The notes beneath the pieces are model-generated. The model was not told the DNA's origin, made no database searches, and saw nothing but the letters and a program-made list of their open reading frames with translations. From Bradyrhizobium sp. WSM1743 (lineage in GTDB: Bacteria > Pseudomonadota > Alphaproteobacteria > Rhizobiales > Xanthobacteraceae): 64,000 nucleotides of DNA. The DNA is taken from positions 62,001 to 126,000 of the forward strand of contig NZ_AXAZ01000018.1 in NCBI RefSeq assembly GCF_000473065.1, given 5' to 3'. Positions 25,157 through 34,886 of the stretch are shown piece by piece (positions within the stretch are counted from its first letter, which is position 1; each line of letters begins with the position of its first letter). Position numbers and translations under genes: made by a program.

Positions 25157-26542
25157 ATGACCAGAGCCGACGCCATCGCCCGCGCCCGTGAGGATTTCAA
25201 GTCCGGCGCGTTCCTCGCTGAACTCGACCGCCGCGTCGCCTACAAGACCGAGAGCCAGAATCCGGCGCGCGGCGCCGAGCTGCGCGCCTATCTGGAGCAC
25301 GAGATGCAGCCGGCTTTTGCCGCGCTCGATTTTTCCAGCCGCATCGTCGAATCCCCGAGCGGCAAAGCACCATTCCTGTTCGCCGAGCATCACGAGAGCG
25401 CGTCTGCGCCGACCGTGCTGATCTACGGCCATGGCGACGTGGTCGACGGCATGGAGGGCGAGTGGCGCGAGGGGCGCGACCCCTGGCGCACGACGGTTGC
25501 GGGGACGCGCCTCTACGGCCGCGGCACCGCCGACAACAAGGGCCAGCACAGCATCAACATGGCGGCACTCCGTGCGGTGCGTGACGCCCGCGGCGGCAAG
25601 CTCGGCTTCAATGCCAAGTTCATCGTCGAGATGGGCGAGGAGATCGGCTCGCCTGATCTCGGCAAGGTCTGCGATCTCCATCGCGATGCGCTCAAGGCCG
25701 ACCTGTTCATGGCCTCGGACGGCCCGCGCCTATCCGCCGACCGGCCGACGCTCTTTCTCGGCTGCCGTGGCGGCATCCGCATCCACCTCGACTTGAACCT
25801 GCGCGACGGCGGGCACCATTCCGGTAATTGGGGCGGCGTGCTCGCCAACCCCGCGACCATCCTGGTCAACGCGATCTCGACGCTGGTCGATGGCCACGGC
25901 CGTCTCCAGCTCGATGCCTTGAAGCCGCCGCGGCTCACCAACCAGATCCGCAGCTATCTCGCCGACGTGCAGGTGGTGCCGACAGCGGACGAGCCGGCGC
26001 TGGCCGAGAATTGGGGCGAGGAGGGATTGTCGGCGGCCGAACGGCTCTACGCCTGGAACACGCTGGAAGTGCTGGCGATGTCGTCGGGCAATATCGAGAA
26101 GCCGGCGAATGCCATTCCCGGCCACGCCAACGCCGTGCTGCAACTGCGTTTCGTGGTCGGCACCAAAATTGACGGGCTGATCGAGGCGATTCGCGCGCAT
26201 CTGGTCCAGAAGGGTTTTCCCATGGTCGAGGTCCGGGCGGCGCAGAGCTTTGCTGCATCGCGCACCGATTTCGATAGCCCCTGGATCAAATGGGCGGCGG
26301 ATTCGGTGCAGGAGACCACAGGCAAGGCGCCGGCCGTGCTGCCGAACTTTGGCGGCTCGCTGCCCAATGACGTGTTCTCCGAGATCCTGGGCCTGCCGAC
26401 GATCTGGGTCCCGCACTCCTATCCTGGCTGCTCCCAGCATGCGCCCAATGAGCACATCCTGCTGCCATTGACCGAAGAGGCCTTGACGGTGATGGCCGGG
26501 CTGTTCTGGGATCTCGGCGAACTGCCGGCGGCGTTAACCTGA
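25157..26542 (+). CDS. M20 family metallopeptidase
   Basis: A 461-residue zinc peptidase/deacylase. Metal-site motifs are in order: LIYGHGDVVDGM, GRGTADNKGQHSIN (bridging Asp), EMGEEIGSP (catalytic and ligand Glu) and MASDGPRL; a dimerisation-domain insertion follows, and a final ligand histidine is likely in WVPHSYPGC. Such enzymes cleave dipeptides or N-acyl amino acids. The ATG at 25157 is preferred; a TTG five codons earlier is possible, and neither has a strong ribosome-binding site. It lies just upstream of the gltIJKL transporter genes, so it may supply or process amino acids. Confidence 0.9.
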   Translation: MTRADAIARAREDFKSGAFLAELDRRVAYKTESQNPARGAELRAYLEHEMQPAFAALDFSSRIVESPSGKAPFLFAEHHESASAPTVLIYGHGDVVDGMEGEWREGRDPWRTTVAGTRLYGRGTADNKGQHSINMAALRAVRDARGGKLGFNAKFIVEMGEEIGSPDLGKVCDLHRDALKADLFMASDGPRLSADRPTLFLGCRGGIRIHLDLNLRDGGHHSGNWGGVLANPATILVNAISTLVDGHGRLQLDALKPPRLTNQIRSYLADVQVVPTADEPALAENWGEEGLSAAERLYAWNTLEVLAMSSGNIEKPANAIPGHANAVLQLRFVVGTKIDGLIEAIRAHLVQKGFPMVEVRAAQSFAASRTDFDSPWIKWAADSVQETTGKAPAVLPNFGGSLPNDVFSEILGLPTIWVPHSYPGCSQHAPNEHILLPLTEEALTVMAGLFWDLGELPAALT

Positions 26543-26629
26543 GCCGCTGATCCCGCCGAAAGTTACATTCTAATCCGGCTCGATTTGTGCTTGCATCCGG
26601 GACGCATCATCCGAAAGGGGAAGAGAAAA

Positions 26630-27541
26630 GTGAAACATTTCCGCCACATCGGGCTCGCGCTCGCCGCGACCTTCGCCGTCAGCCAGGCCGGGGCCCAGGA
26701 GCTGACCGGCACGCTGAAGAACATCAAGGACACCGGCGCGATCACGCTGGGCTTCCGCGACTCCTCGATCCCATTCTCCTATCTCGACGACAACCAGAAG
26801 CCCGTCGGGTTCGCGATGGACATCTGCTACAAGATCGTCGACGCCGTGAAGAAGGAGCTCAAGCTCGACAAGCTCGAGGTCAAGCTCAACCCGGTGACCT
26901 CGGCGACACGCATTCCGCTGATGGCCAACGGCACCATCGACCTCGAATGCGGTTCGACCACCAACAATGCCGAGCGCCAGAAGCAGGTCGCCTTCACCAA
27001 CACCCACTTCCTGACCGCCAGCCGCTACGTTTTCAAAAAGTCGAGCGGCCTGAAGTCGATCGATGACCTCAAGGGCAAGACCGTGGTCTCGACCGCCGGC
27101 ACCACCAACATCAAGCAGCTCACCGAGGCCAACGTCGCCAAGAGCCTCGGCGCCAACATCATCCCCGCCAAGGACCACGCCGAAGCCTTCCTGATGGTCG
27201 AGACCGACCGCGCGGTCGCTTTCGTGATGGACGATATCCTGCTCGCCAGCCTCGTCGCCGGCTCGAAGAACCCGGATGACTACACCGTCTCCAAGGACGC
27301 GTTCTCCAAGCCCGAGCCCTACGGCATCATGCTGCGCAAGGATGACCCCGCCTTCAAGAAGGTGGTCGATGCGGCAACCGCTGCGCTCTATACCTCGGGC
27401 GAGGCGGAGAAGATCTACAACAAGTGGTTCACCCAGAAGATCCCGCCAAAGGGCCTGAACCTCAATACGCCGATCTCGGCCGAGCTGAAGAACGAGTTCG
27501 CCAAGCCGACGGACTCGCCGAACCCGGACGACTACAAGTAG
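26630..27541 (+). CDS. gltI: glutamate/aspartate-type ABC transporter periplasmic binding protein
   Basis: A 303-residue family-3 solute-binding protein, strongly GltI-like: FRDSSIPFSYLDDNQKPVG, ECGSTTNNAERQKQVAFT, AKDHAEAFLMVETDRAVAF and GIMLRKDDPAFKK. A signal peptide (IGLALAATFAVSQAGA) ends at an AQ cleavage site. The start is a GTG at 26630 with AAGGGGAAG upstream; the longer frame would put a charged leader before the signal. It should capture acidic amino acids in the periplasm for the permeases encoded downstream. A 277-bp gap with a large repeat separates it from gltJ. Confidence 0.93.
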   Translation: MKHFRHIGLALAATFAVSQAGAQELTGTLKNIKDTGAITLGFRDSSIPFSYLDDNQKPVGFAMDICYKIVDAVKKELKLDKLEVKLNPVTSATRIPLMANGTIDLECGSTTNNAERQKQVAFTNTHFLTASRYVFKKSSGLKSIDDLKGKTVVSTAGTTNIKQLTEANVAKSLGANIIPAKDHAEAFLMVETDRAVAFVMDDILLASLVAGSKNPDDYTVSKDAFSKPEPYGIMLRKDDPAFKKVVDAATAALYTSGEAEKIYNKWFTQKIPPKGLNLNTPISAELKNEFAKPTDSPNPDDYK

Positions 27542-27602
27542 AATATACTGTCGCTGTGAATGCGATGGCCCGTTCGTTGCATTAGTGGCACAGCACGTTT
27601 CG

Positions 27603-27745
27603 CCTCTCCCCGCTTGCGGGGAGAGGCCGGAATTCAAGCGCAGCTTGAATTCCGGGTGAGGGGGCTCTCCGCGAGTCCTACAATCACCTCCCTTGCGGAG
27701 GGGCCCCCTCACCCCAACCCTCTCCCCGCAAGCGGGGCGAGGGGG
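27603..27745. repeat. CTCTCCCCGC palindromic repeat between gltI and gltJ
   Basis: A 143-bp compound foldback. CCTCTCCCCGC/GCGGGGAGAGG at 27603-27626 is itself a palindrome, and the right end (CCCTCTCCCCGCAAGCGGGG) matches it in inverted form; GAATTCAAGC/GCTTGAATTC forms another internal hairpin. It interrupts the transporter operon and may lower expression of the permease genes relative to the binding protein. Confidence 0.72.
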
Positions 27746-27818
27746 CGCACCGACTGCGCCGTTGCAATTTGATGTGGTCTCATCCAGCCTAAGCTGTGAT
27801 GTTCGCGCGGGGGGACAC

Positions 27819-28550
27819 GTGAACTACAACTGGAACTGGGGAATCTTTTTCCAGCCGAACCCGATGGGGACCGGCACCTATCTCGACATGCTGCTGTCGG
27901 GTTTGGCGCTGACCCTCAAGACCGCGGCGCTGGCTTGGGTGATCGCGCTGATCACCGGCTCGATCGTCGGCGTCATGCGCACGCTGCCGTCGAAGGGGGC
28001 GAACTGGTTCGGCTTCGCCTATGTCGAATTCTTCCGCAACATGCCGCTCTTGGTGCAGCTGTTCCTGTGGTTCTTCGTGCTGCCGGAACTGTTGCCAAGA
28101 GGCGCCGGCACTTGGTTGAAGCAGCTACCGAACGCGCCGTTCTGGACAGCTGCGATCGGCGTCGGCTTCTTCATGTCGGCCCGCGTCGCCGTGCAATTGC
28201 AGGCCGGCATCGGTTCGCTGCCGCGCGGGCAGAAGATGGCCGCAACCGCGCTGGGTCTGACCACCGTGCAGGGCTATCGCTACGTGCTGCTGCCGATGGC
28301 GTTCCGCATCATCCTGCCGCCCTTGACCTCTGAGTTTCTCAACACCATCAAGAACACCGCGGTCGCCATCACCATCGGCCTGCTCGAGCTGACCGGACAG
28401 GCGCGCTCCATGCAGGAATTCTCGTTCCAGGTGTTCGAGGCCTTCACCGCCGCGACCATCCTCTACCTCCTCGTCAACGCCGTCGTCGTCACCGCGATGC
28501 GCTTCCTCGAGCGCTGGGTCGCGATCCCCGGCTACATCACGGGGAAATAA
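27819..28550 (+). CDS. gltJ: amino acid ABC transporter permease
   Basis: A 243-residue membrane permease of the polar amino acid (HisMQ) type, with about five spans. It begins NYNWNWGIFFQPNPMGTG, the standard GltJ N-terminus. The EAA loop region reads ATALGLTTVQGYRYVLLPMAFRIILPPL. The GTG at 27819 has a GGGGGA site; earlier in-frame starts would translate the intergenic repeat. It forms the channel with GltK, whose gene follows after 3 bp. Confidence 0.93.
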   Translation: MNYNWNWGIFFQPNPMGTGTYLDMLLSGLALTLKTAALAWVIALITGSIVGVMRTLPSKGANWFGFAYVEFFRNMPLLVQLFLWFFVLPELLPRGAGTWLKQLPNAPFWTAAIGVGFFMSARVAVQLQAGIGSLPRGQKMAATALGLTTVQGYRYVLLPMAFRIILPPLTSEFLNTIKNTAVAITIGLLELTGQARSMQEFSFQVFEAFTAATILYLLVNAVVVTAMRFLERWVAIPGYITGK

Positions 28551-28553
28551 GCG

Positions 28554-29246
28554 ATGTTCGGCAATCTCGATTTCGACGTCATCCGCCGCGCGCTGCCGTA
28601 TCTGTTCTACGAGGGCATGACGTTCACCCTGACGTTGACGGGCCTCGCAGCCCTCGGCGGCCTCATCTTCGGCACGGCGCTCGCTCTGATGCGCCTCTCC
28701 GGCTTCAAGCTGCTCGGCCGGATCGCCGGCGTCTATGTCGACTTCATGCGCTCGCTGCCGCTGGTGCTGGTGATCTTCTGGTTCTACTTCCTGGTGCCTT
28801 ACATCGGGCAGTGGCTGACCGGTGCCTCGCGCCCGATCAGCGTCGGCGCGTTCGCGTCCTCGCTCATCACCTTCATCATGTTCGAGGCGGCGTACTTCTC
28901 CGAGATCATGCGTGCGGGCATCCAGTCGATCTCGCGCGGACAGCCGGCCGCGGCCAGCGCGCTGGGGCTGACCTACGCCCAGACCATGCGCTACGTCGTG
29001 CTGCCGCAGGCCTTCCGCAACATGCTCCCGGTGCTGATCACGCAGACCATCGTGCTGTTCCAGGACACCTCGCTGGTCTACGTCCTCTCGATCACGGACT
29101 TCCTCGGCGCGGCGAGCAAGGTGGCACAGCGCGACGGGCGCCTCGTCGAAATGTATCTGTTCGCAGCAGTCGTCTACTTCACCATTTCCTGTATCGCGTC
29201 CTACGGCGTCCGCCGGCTCCAGGCGCGCATCGCCATCATTCGTTAG
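28554..29246 (+). CDS. gltK: amino acid ABC transporter permease
   Basis: A 230-residue permease paired with GltJ. It has about five membrane spans, the sequence [22 protein letters not shown] in the first half, and an EAA loop [28 protein letters not shown] that contacts the ATPase. It is packed 3 bp after gltJ and 10 bp before gltL, so the three are translated from one message. Confidence 0.93.
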   Translation: MFGNLDFDVIRRALPYLFYEGMTFTLTLTGLAALGGLIFGTALALMRLSGFKLLGRIAGVYVDFMRSLPLVLVIFWFYFLVPYIGQWLTGASRPISVGAFASSLITFIMFEAAYFSEIMRAGIQSISRGQPAAASALGLTYAQTMRYVVLPQAFRNMLPVLITQTIVLFQDTSLVYVLSITDFLGAASKVAQRDGRLVEMYLFAAVVYFTISCIASYGVRRLQARIAIIR

Positions 29247-29256
29247 GGCTAGCCGC

Positions 29257-29988
<732 letters not shown>

Positions 29989-29994
29989 CCGGTC

Positions 29995-30095
29995 GTCATC
30001 CCGGGGCGCGCGTAGCGCGAGCCCGGGATCCATCAGGCGGCGTACGCGGGCGAAATGGATTCCGGGCTCGTCGCTTCGCGCCGCCCCGGAATGAC
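29995..30095. repeat. GTCAT-CCGGGGCG-type inverted repeat, copy 2
   Basis: A 101-bp foldback with ends GTCATCCCGGGGCG and CGCCCCGGAATGAC, the same family as 20816-20919 (one mismatch in the left arm). The internal GGATCCAT/ATGGATTCC arms are also conserved. It starts 6 bp after the gltL stop, the same position relative to a stop codon as copy 1. Confidence 0.75.
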
Positions 30096-30168
30096 GAATA
30101 GAGGGGTGATCCGTCCCCCTAACTGGCGTATAAGCGCGCCAATCCCCTTTCCCGCCAGGAGACCTGCC

Positions 30169-31029
30169 TTGGACCCGCTCGCCTATGTCAACGGCTCATT
30201 CGTCCCACTCTCGGAAGCCAAAATCTCGGTCCTCGATCGCGGCTTCCTGTTCGCCGACGGCATCTACGAGGTCTCCGCCGTGCTCGACGGCAAGCTGGTC
30301 GACAACGCCTCGCATCTGGCCCGGCTGGAGCGTTCGGTCGGCGAGATCAGCTTGAGGCTGCCGGAGACGATCGAACGCATCACCGAGCTGCAGAAGGAGC
30401 TGATCGCGCGCAACAAGCTCGTGAACGGCCTCGTCTACCTCCAGGTCACGCGCGGCGCCGACAAGGGCCGCGACTTCCCATTCCCCAAGGGCGACGTCAA
30501 GTCGAGCCTGGTGATGTTCACCTCGGAGAAGGACATCATCAACGCTCCCGTCGCAAAGACCGGCATCAACGTGATCACGGTACCCGACATCCGCTGGGAG
30601 CGCCGCGACATCAAGAGCGTCGCGCTGCTGGCGCAAGTGCTGGCGAAGCAGGCCGCGGCTGAAGCCGGTGCGGGCGAAGCCTGGATGCTGCAAGACGGCT
30701 ATGTGACCGAGGGCGGCTCGTCCTCGGCGTTCATCCTGACCAAGGACGACGTCATCGTCACCCGCAAGAACTCCAACACGATCCTGCCGGGCTGCACCCG
30801 CAAGGCCGTGATCGCGCTTGCCGAGGAGCGTCAGCTTCGTGTCGAGGAGCGGTCCTTCACGGTTGCCGAGGCGCTCGCCGCCAAAGAGGCGTTCATCACC
30901 AGCGCATCCTCCTTCGTGCAGCCGGTGGTCGCCATCGACGGCAAGACGATCGCCGACGGCAAGCCCGGTCCGATGGCAAGGCGGCTGCGCGAGATCTACG
31001 TGGAGTTCGCCAAGGCGACGGCGGTTTAA
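30169..31029 (+). CDS. dat: D-amino-acid transaminase
   Basis: A 286-residue fold-type IV aminotransferase that swaps amino groups between D-amino acids and 2-keto acids. K149 (DIKSVALLAQVLAKQ) forms the PLP aldimine and E181 (VTEGGSSSAF) binds the pyridine nitrogen, the same 32-residue spacing as in Bacillus D-amino-acid transaminase. The N-terminus AYVNGSFVPL-S-EAKISVLDRGF is standard. The start is a TTG at 30169 with CAGGAGA 6 bp upstream. Placement after the gltIJKL genes suggests a role in amino acid assimilation or D-Glu/D-Ala supply for the wall. Confidence 0.9.
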   Translation: MDPLAYVNGSFVPLSEAKISVLDRGFLFADGIYEVSAVLDGKLVDNASHLARLERSVGEISLRLPETIERITELQKELIARNKLVNGLVYLQVTRGADKGRDFPFPKGDVKSSLVMFTSEKDIINAPVAKTGINVITVPDIRWERRDIKSVALLAQVLAKQAAAEAGAGEAWMLQDGYVTEGGSSSAFILTKDDVIVTRKNSNTILPGCTRKAVIALAEERQLRVEERSFTVAEALAAKEAFITSASSFVQPVVAIDGKTIADGKPGPMARRLREIYVEFAKATAV

Positions 31030-31077
31030 GGCTATTGCGAGCTGGACGGACTTTTCGCTCGGCCACGTATTGCCTTG

Positions 31078-31240
31078 CCCCTCACCCGGATCGCTAAGCG
31101 ATCCGACTTCTCCCCGCGGACGAGCGGGGAGAGGTTCAGCATATCTCGAGGGACGTCGAACCTGAATTGCTGCTGTGAGGGATGCACTGCTCTCTCACTC
31201 CCTCGCCCTGTTCTTACGGGGAGAGGGTGGGCTGAGGGGC
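31078..31240. repeat. degenerate CTCCCCGC-type repeat
   Basis: This segment has hairpins GGATCGCTAAGCGATCC and CTCCCCGC...GCGGGGAG near the left, and CTCCCTCGCCC/GGGGAGAGGGTGGG near the right. It appears to be a divergent relative of the 27603-27745 repeat. It lies between the convergent transaminase and AhpD-like genes. Confidence 0.55.
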
Positions 31241-31277
31241 TGTCTCCACAGAGACGTGAACGTTCTGTTGGGCCAAC

Positions 31278-31739
31278 TCACGCCACCGACGCCTTCACCT
31301 TCACCGGATGCACGGCGCGGAACGCGATCGCGATCCTGTTCCAGGCATTGATGGCTCCGATCAGCATGGTCAGGTTTACCGTCTCCGCGTCGGAGAATTG
31401 CGCGCGAACCTGCGCGTAGACGTCGTCCGGCGCGTGCGTCTCTGAGATCAACGTTACGGCTTCCGTCCAGGCCAGCGCGGCGCGCTCGCGCTCGGTATAG
31501 AGCGGGGATTCGCGCCAGGCATTGAGCAGGTAGATGCGCTGCTCGGTCTCGCCGCGCTTGCGCGCGTCCTCGGTGTGCATGTTGATGCAGAAGGCGCAAC
31601 CGTTGATCTGCGAGGCCCTGATCTTGACGAGCTCGATCAGCGATTTCTCCAGGCCGGTCGACTGGATCTGCTCTTCCAGCGCCATCAGCGCCTTCATGGT
31701 GTCGGGTGCGGCCTGGTAGAAGTTCATACGGGGCTTCAT
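31278..31739 (-). CDS. AhpD-like / carboxymuconolactone decarboxylase family protein
   Basis: A 153-residue all-helical protein with the AhpD-type redox motif C48-A-F-C51-x3-H55 (INGCAFCINMHTEDARKRGE). Family members are thiol-dependent peroxidase reductants or related enzymes. Homology starts at MNFYQAAPDT, and AAGGAGA precedes the ATG at 31739. It lies 29 bp downstream of the emrB-like gene on the same strand and is probably in that operon, linking efflux to oxidative or electrophile stress. Confidence 0.9.
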   Translation of the reverse strand: MKPRMNFYQAAPDTMKALMALEEQIQSTGLEKSLIELVKIRASQINGCAFCINMHTEDARKRGETEQRIYLLNAWRESPLYTERERAALAWTEAVTLISETHAPDDVYAQVRAQFSDAETVNLTMLIGAINAWNRIAIAFRAVHPVKVKASVA

Positions 31740-31768
31740 GGTCGTTCTCCTTGCTTGCTGGGTTGAAA

Positions 31769-33376
31769 TCAGTGGGCACCACCGGCCGAGGTCTGGCCGG
31801 GCTTCTTCAGGAAGAGCACGGCGAGCAGCGCCACGATCAGCGCCATGCCGAGCAGATAGAATGTGTCGCTGAAGGCGAGGACATAGGCCTGCTTCTGCAC
31901 GATGCGGCCGATCGCGACATAGGCGCGATGCGCGGCGTCGGCATGGTCGAGGACACCGTGGTTGACGAAAAACTGGGTGAGTTGCTCCAGCCGCGTGCGC
32001 GTCGCCTGCTCGAACACCGAGACCGACTGCATCAGCACGTTGGAGTGATACTGCTCGCGCTTGGTCAGCACGGTCTGGAGCAGCGCGATGCCGACGGCGC
32101 CGCCGAGATTGCGCATCATGTTGAACAGGCCGGAAGCCGAGGCCGCATTCTCCGCTTCGATGCCAGCGGTTGCCACGGCCGACAGCGGCGCCATGACCAG
32201 TGCCTGGCCGATCGCGCGAACGACGTTCGGCCACAGCAGCTGGTCGGCGGCGTAGTCGTTGGTCATATAGATGTTCATGAAATTGGACGCCGCAAACAGC
32301 GCAAAGCCGATGCCGATGATGATCCGCGCGTCGAAGCGCTGCATCAGGCGCGGTACCAGCGGGATCAGCACGAGCTGCGGCAACCCGGTCCAGGCCAGCA
32401 CCATGCCGATCTGCTCGGCATTGTAGCCCTGGATGCGCGCCAGATATTGCGGCAGGATGAACACGGAGCCGTACAGCGCGATGCCGAGCAGGAAGTTCGC
32501 GAGCATGCCGAAGCCGAAATTGCGGCGAACGAGCAGGCGCAGGTTCAACAGCGGCTTCTTCACCGTGAGCTCGATGATGAGGAAGGCGGTCAGCGCCACG
32601 GCGGCGATGATCGACAGCTTGACGATGAAGGGTGAGCCGAACCAGTCGTCCTTGTTGCCTTCCTCCAGCACGGTCTGGAGCGCGGAGAGGCCGATCGCCA
32701 TGGTGATGATGCCGGCCCAGTCGCCATCGCGCAGGAGGGACAGCTTCATCGGCTTGGCCTCGAGCGCGTACCAGAGCATGCCGACCATGATCGCGCCAGG
32801 CACCAAATTGACGTAGAAGATGTACTGCCAGCCGAAATTCTCGGTGAGATAGCCGCCGATGGTCGGGCCGATCGCCGGCGCGAACGTCGCCGACAGCGCG
32901 AACAGCGCGAGGCCCACCGGCTGCTTGCCGCGCGGCAGCAGCATGATGATCAGCGTGAAAGCCATCGGGATCAGCACGCCGCCGGTGAAGCCCTGGATGG
33001 CGCGCAGAACGATCATCTGCGACAGATCCTGCGCCAGCGCGCAGGCTGCGGACAGAGCCAGGAACAGGATCGCATTGGTGAGCAGATAGATGCGGATCGA
33101 GAAGACCTGCGCGAGCCAGCCCGACAGCGGAATCACCACGATCTCGGCGATCAGATAGGAGGTCGAGATCCAGCCGCCGTCATCGATGCCGGCGCCGATC
33201 GCACCCTGGATGTCGGCGAGCGAGGCGTTGACGATCTGGATGTTCAGCACCGCCATGAAGGCGCCGAGCGTGGCGCCGATCACCGCGATCCAGGTTTTCG
33301 CGGGCACCGCCCGAGCGGCGGGCGCGGGAAAGTTGGTGGCGGCTGCGGCGTTGAGGGCGGGTTGAAGCGTGCTCAT
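31769..33376 (-). CDS. emrB: DHA2-family (EmrB-type) drug efflux transporter
   Basis: A 535-residue major-facilitator protein with about 14 membrane spans. Family motifs include GAFMAVLNIQIVNASLADIQGA in the first span, WISTSYLIAEIVVIPLSGWL, and RAIQGFTGGVLIPMAFTL (antiporter motif region with GG and P). It exports hydrophobic toxic compounds using the proton gradient, working with the EmrA-type adaptor encoded 117 bp upstream. Length is typical for EmrB. A GAGG site lies 5 bp before the ATG. The substrate is unknown. Confidence 0.92.
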   Translation of the reverse strand: MSTLQPALNAAAATNFPAPAARAVPAKTWIAVIGATLGAFMAVLNIQIVNASLADIQGAIGAGIDDGGWISTSYLIAEIVVIPLSGWLAQVFSIRIYLLTNAILFLALSAACALAQDLSQMIVLRAIQGFTGGVLIPMAFTLIIMLLPRGKQPVGLALFALSATFAPAIGPTIGGYLTENFGWQYIFYVNLVPGAIMVGMLWYALEAKPMKLSLLRDGDWAGIITMAIGLSALQTVLEEGNKDDWFGSPFIVKLSIIAAVALTAFLIIELTVKKPLLNLRLLVRRNFGFGMLANFLLGIALYGSVFILPQYLARIQGYNAEQIGMVLAWTGLPQLVLIPLVPRLMQRFDARIIIGIGFALFAASNFMNIYMTNDYAADQLLWPNVVRAIGQALVMAPLSAVATAGIEAENAASASGLFNMMRNLGGAVGIALLQTVLTKREQYHSNVLMQSVSVFEQATRTRLEQLTQFFVNHGVLDHADAAHRAYVAIGRIVQKQAYVLAFSDTFYLLGMALIVALLAVLFLKKPGQTSAGGAH

Positions 33377-33493
33377 GGAAGCCTCGTCTCGAGTACGGAG
33401 ACAGGATGCGATAGGCGGACGATTTCGATAATCGAGGAAGTTTGGGAAGGATCATCCGGCAGGATTTGACAATCCCGCCGGAGCCTTCCGGCG

Positions 33494-34675
33494 TCAGCTC
33501 CCGTCCGGGCGGGACGCGTTGCCAGCGAGACGCTTGGCCGTCTCGCGTTCGGCCAGCACCGCCTGTTTGGTGTCGATGGTCGGCACCGCGGACATGCCGG
33601 GGCGCAGCAGGCCGGTGAGGCTGTGGTCGTCGAGCACGATCTTCACCGGAACGCGCTGCACGATCTTGGTGAAATTGCCGGTGGCGTTATCGGGCGGCAA
33701 CAGCGCGAATTCGAGCCCGCTCGCCGGCGACAGGCTGTCGACATGGCCGTGCAGGGTCCGATTACGAAAACTGTCGACGTGCAGCTCGACCGGCTGGCCG
33801 GGCCGCACATGTGTGAGCTGGGTCTCCTTGAAATTGGCAACGACATAGACCGCATCGAGCGGCACCACAGCCATCAATTGCGTGCCGGCTTGCACATATT
33901 GACCGACGCGTAAGCTGCGGGCGCCGACCGTGCCGTCCACAGGCGCGGTGATCTCGGTATAGGACAGGTTCAGCGCTGCCTGCTGTGCGACCGCACGGGC
34001 ACGTTCGAGCTGGGCTGCGGCCTGGGCGCGCTGGGAGGTGAGCACGTCAATCCTGCGCTGTGCAGCCACAAGGCCGTACTTCGCGTGCTGCAATTGCGCG
34101 CTGCTGGCACGCAGCGCCGCATCGGTCTGCTGTGCGCGCTGAATCGTGCCGGAGCCCGACTTCATGAGGTCGTCGTATCGGGCGCGCTCCTCCTGTGCGA
34201 ATTTCAGATTGGCGTCCGCAGCAGCGACATCAGCCGTGCTTTGCTCGATGATCGGCTGTTGCAGTTCGAGCTGGGCATCGATGTTGCGCACGGACGCTTC
34301 GGCAGCCGCAACATCGGCGCGGGCCTGGTCGAGTGCCGCCTTGAAATCGCGGTCGTCGATCTTGGCCAGCAGCTGGCCTGCCTTGACCTTCTCGTTGTCG
34401 CCGACCAGCACCTTTGCGATGTAGCCGGAGACCTTCGGCGCGATGATCGTGGAGTCCGCCTTCACATAAGCGTCGTCGGTGGTCTCGAGATAGCGGCCGT
34501 TGGTCCAGTAATCGTGTCCGTAGTAGGCCACGGCTGCCGTCCCTGCGAGGAACGCGAGCACCAATGCCGCGCGCCGGACCATGTTCCGGGCCGGGATAGC
34601 TGGCGGCGCCTTGGCGTAATCGCGAGTGATTTCAGTCGCTTGCTGGAAGGTCTCGGTGCGGGGCATCTCGGACAT
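33494..34675 (-). CDS. emrA: HlyD/EmrA-type membrane fusion protein
   Basis: A 393-residue periplasmic adaptor. One N-terminal membrane span (ALVLAFLAGTAAVAYYG) is followed by TTDDAYVKADSTIIAPKVSGYIAKVLV (lipoyl half), a long Ala/Gln-rich coiled-coil hairpin of about 120 residues, then LSYTEITAPVDGTVGARSLRVGQYVQAGTQLM (second lipoyl half) and a beta-barrel domain. It connects the EmrB-type pump to an outer-membrane channel. AGGAGA precedes the ATG. It is the first gene of the emrA-emrB-ahpD-like operon, divergent from a LysR gene. Confidence 0.92.
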   Translation of the reverse strand: MSEMPRTETFQQATEITRDYAKAPPAIPARNMVRRAALVLAFLAGTAAVAYYGHDYWTNGRYLETTDDAYVKADSTIIAPKVSGYIAKVLVGDNEKVKAGQLLAKIDDRDFKAALDQARADVAAAEASVRNIDAQLELQQPIIEQSTADVAAADANLKFAQEERARYDDLMKSGSGTIQRAQQTDAALRASSAQLQHAKYGLVAAQRRIDVLTSQRAQAAAQLERARAVAQQAALNLSYTEITAPVDGTVGARSLRVGQYVQAGTQLMAVVPLDAVYVVANFKETQLTHVRPGQPVELHVDSFRNRTLHGHVDSLSPASGLEFALLPPDNATGNFTKIVQRVPVKIVLDDHSLTGLLRPGMSAVPTIDTKQAVLAERETAKRLAGNASRPDGS

Positions 34676-34747
34676 TGCGGTCTCCTGTCGGGTCGCTGAG
34701 ATTATCGGTCTTGCCGGCCCGGATGATAATTGGCAAAATTCTGGAAG

Positions 34748-34772
34748 GATTATCCATTAGAGGTGGATAATC
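34748..34772. promoter_or_regulatory. 8-bp inverted repeat between emrA and lysR
   Basis: GATTATCC (34748-34755) and GGATAATC (34765-34772) are perfect inverted repeats with a 9-bp spacer, 73 bp from emrA and 115 bp from the LysR start. The size and place suit a LysR-type binding site governing the divergent pair, although the half-site is not the canonical T-N11-A box. Confidence 0.5.
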
Positions 34773-34886
34773 GGAGCCGTCGCCTCGGTTCGGATGTCTA
34801 CCGGGTCAGGCTCGCGACTGCGCCAGAGTGATTGCTGCCTCTGTCGCGCGATTGCTGCTGATGCGTACATCCTCGTGCAGGAAGCC

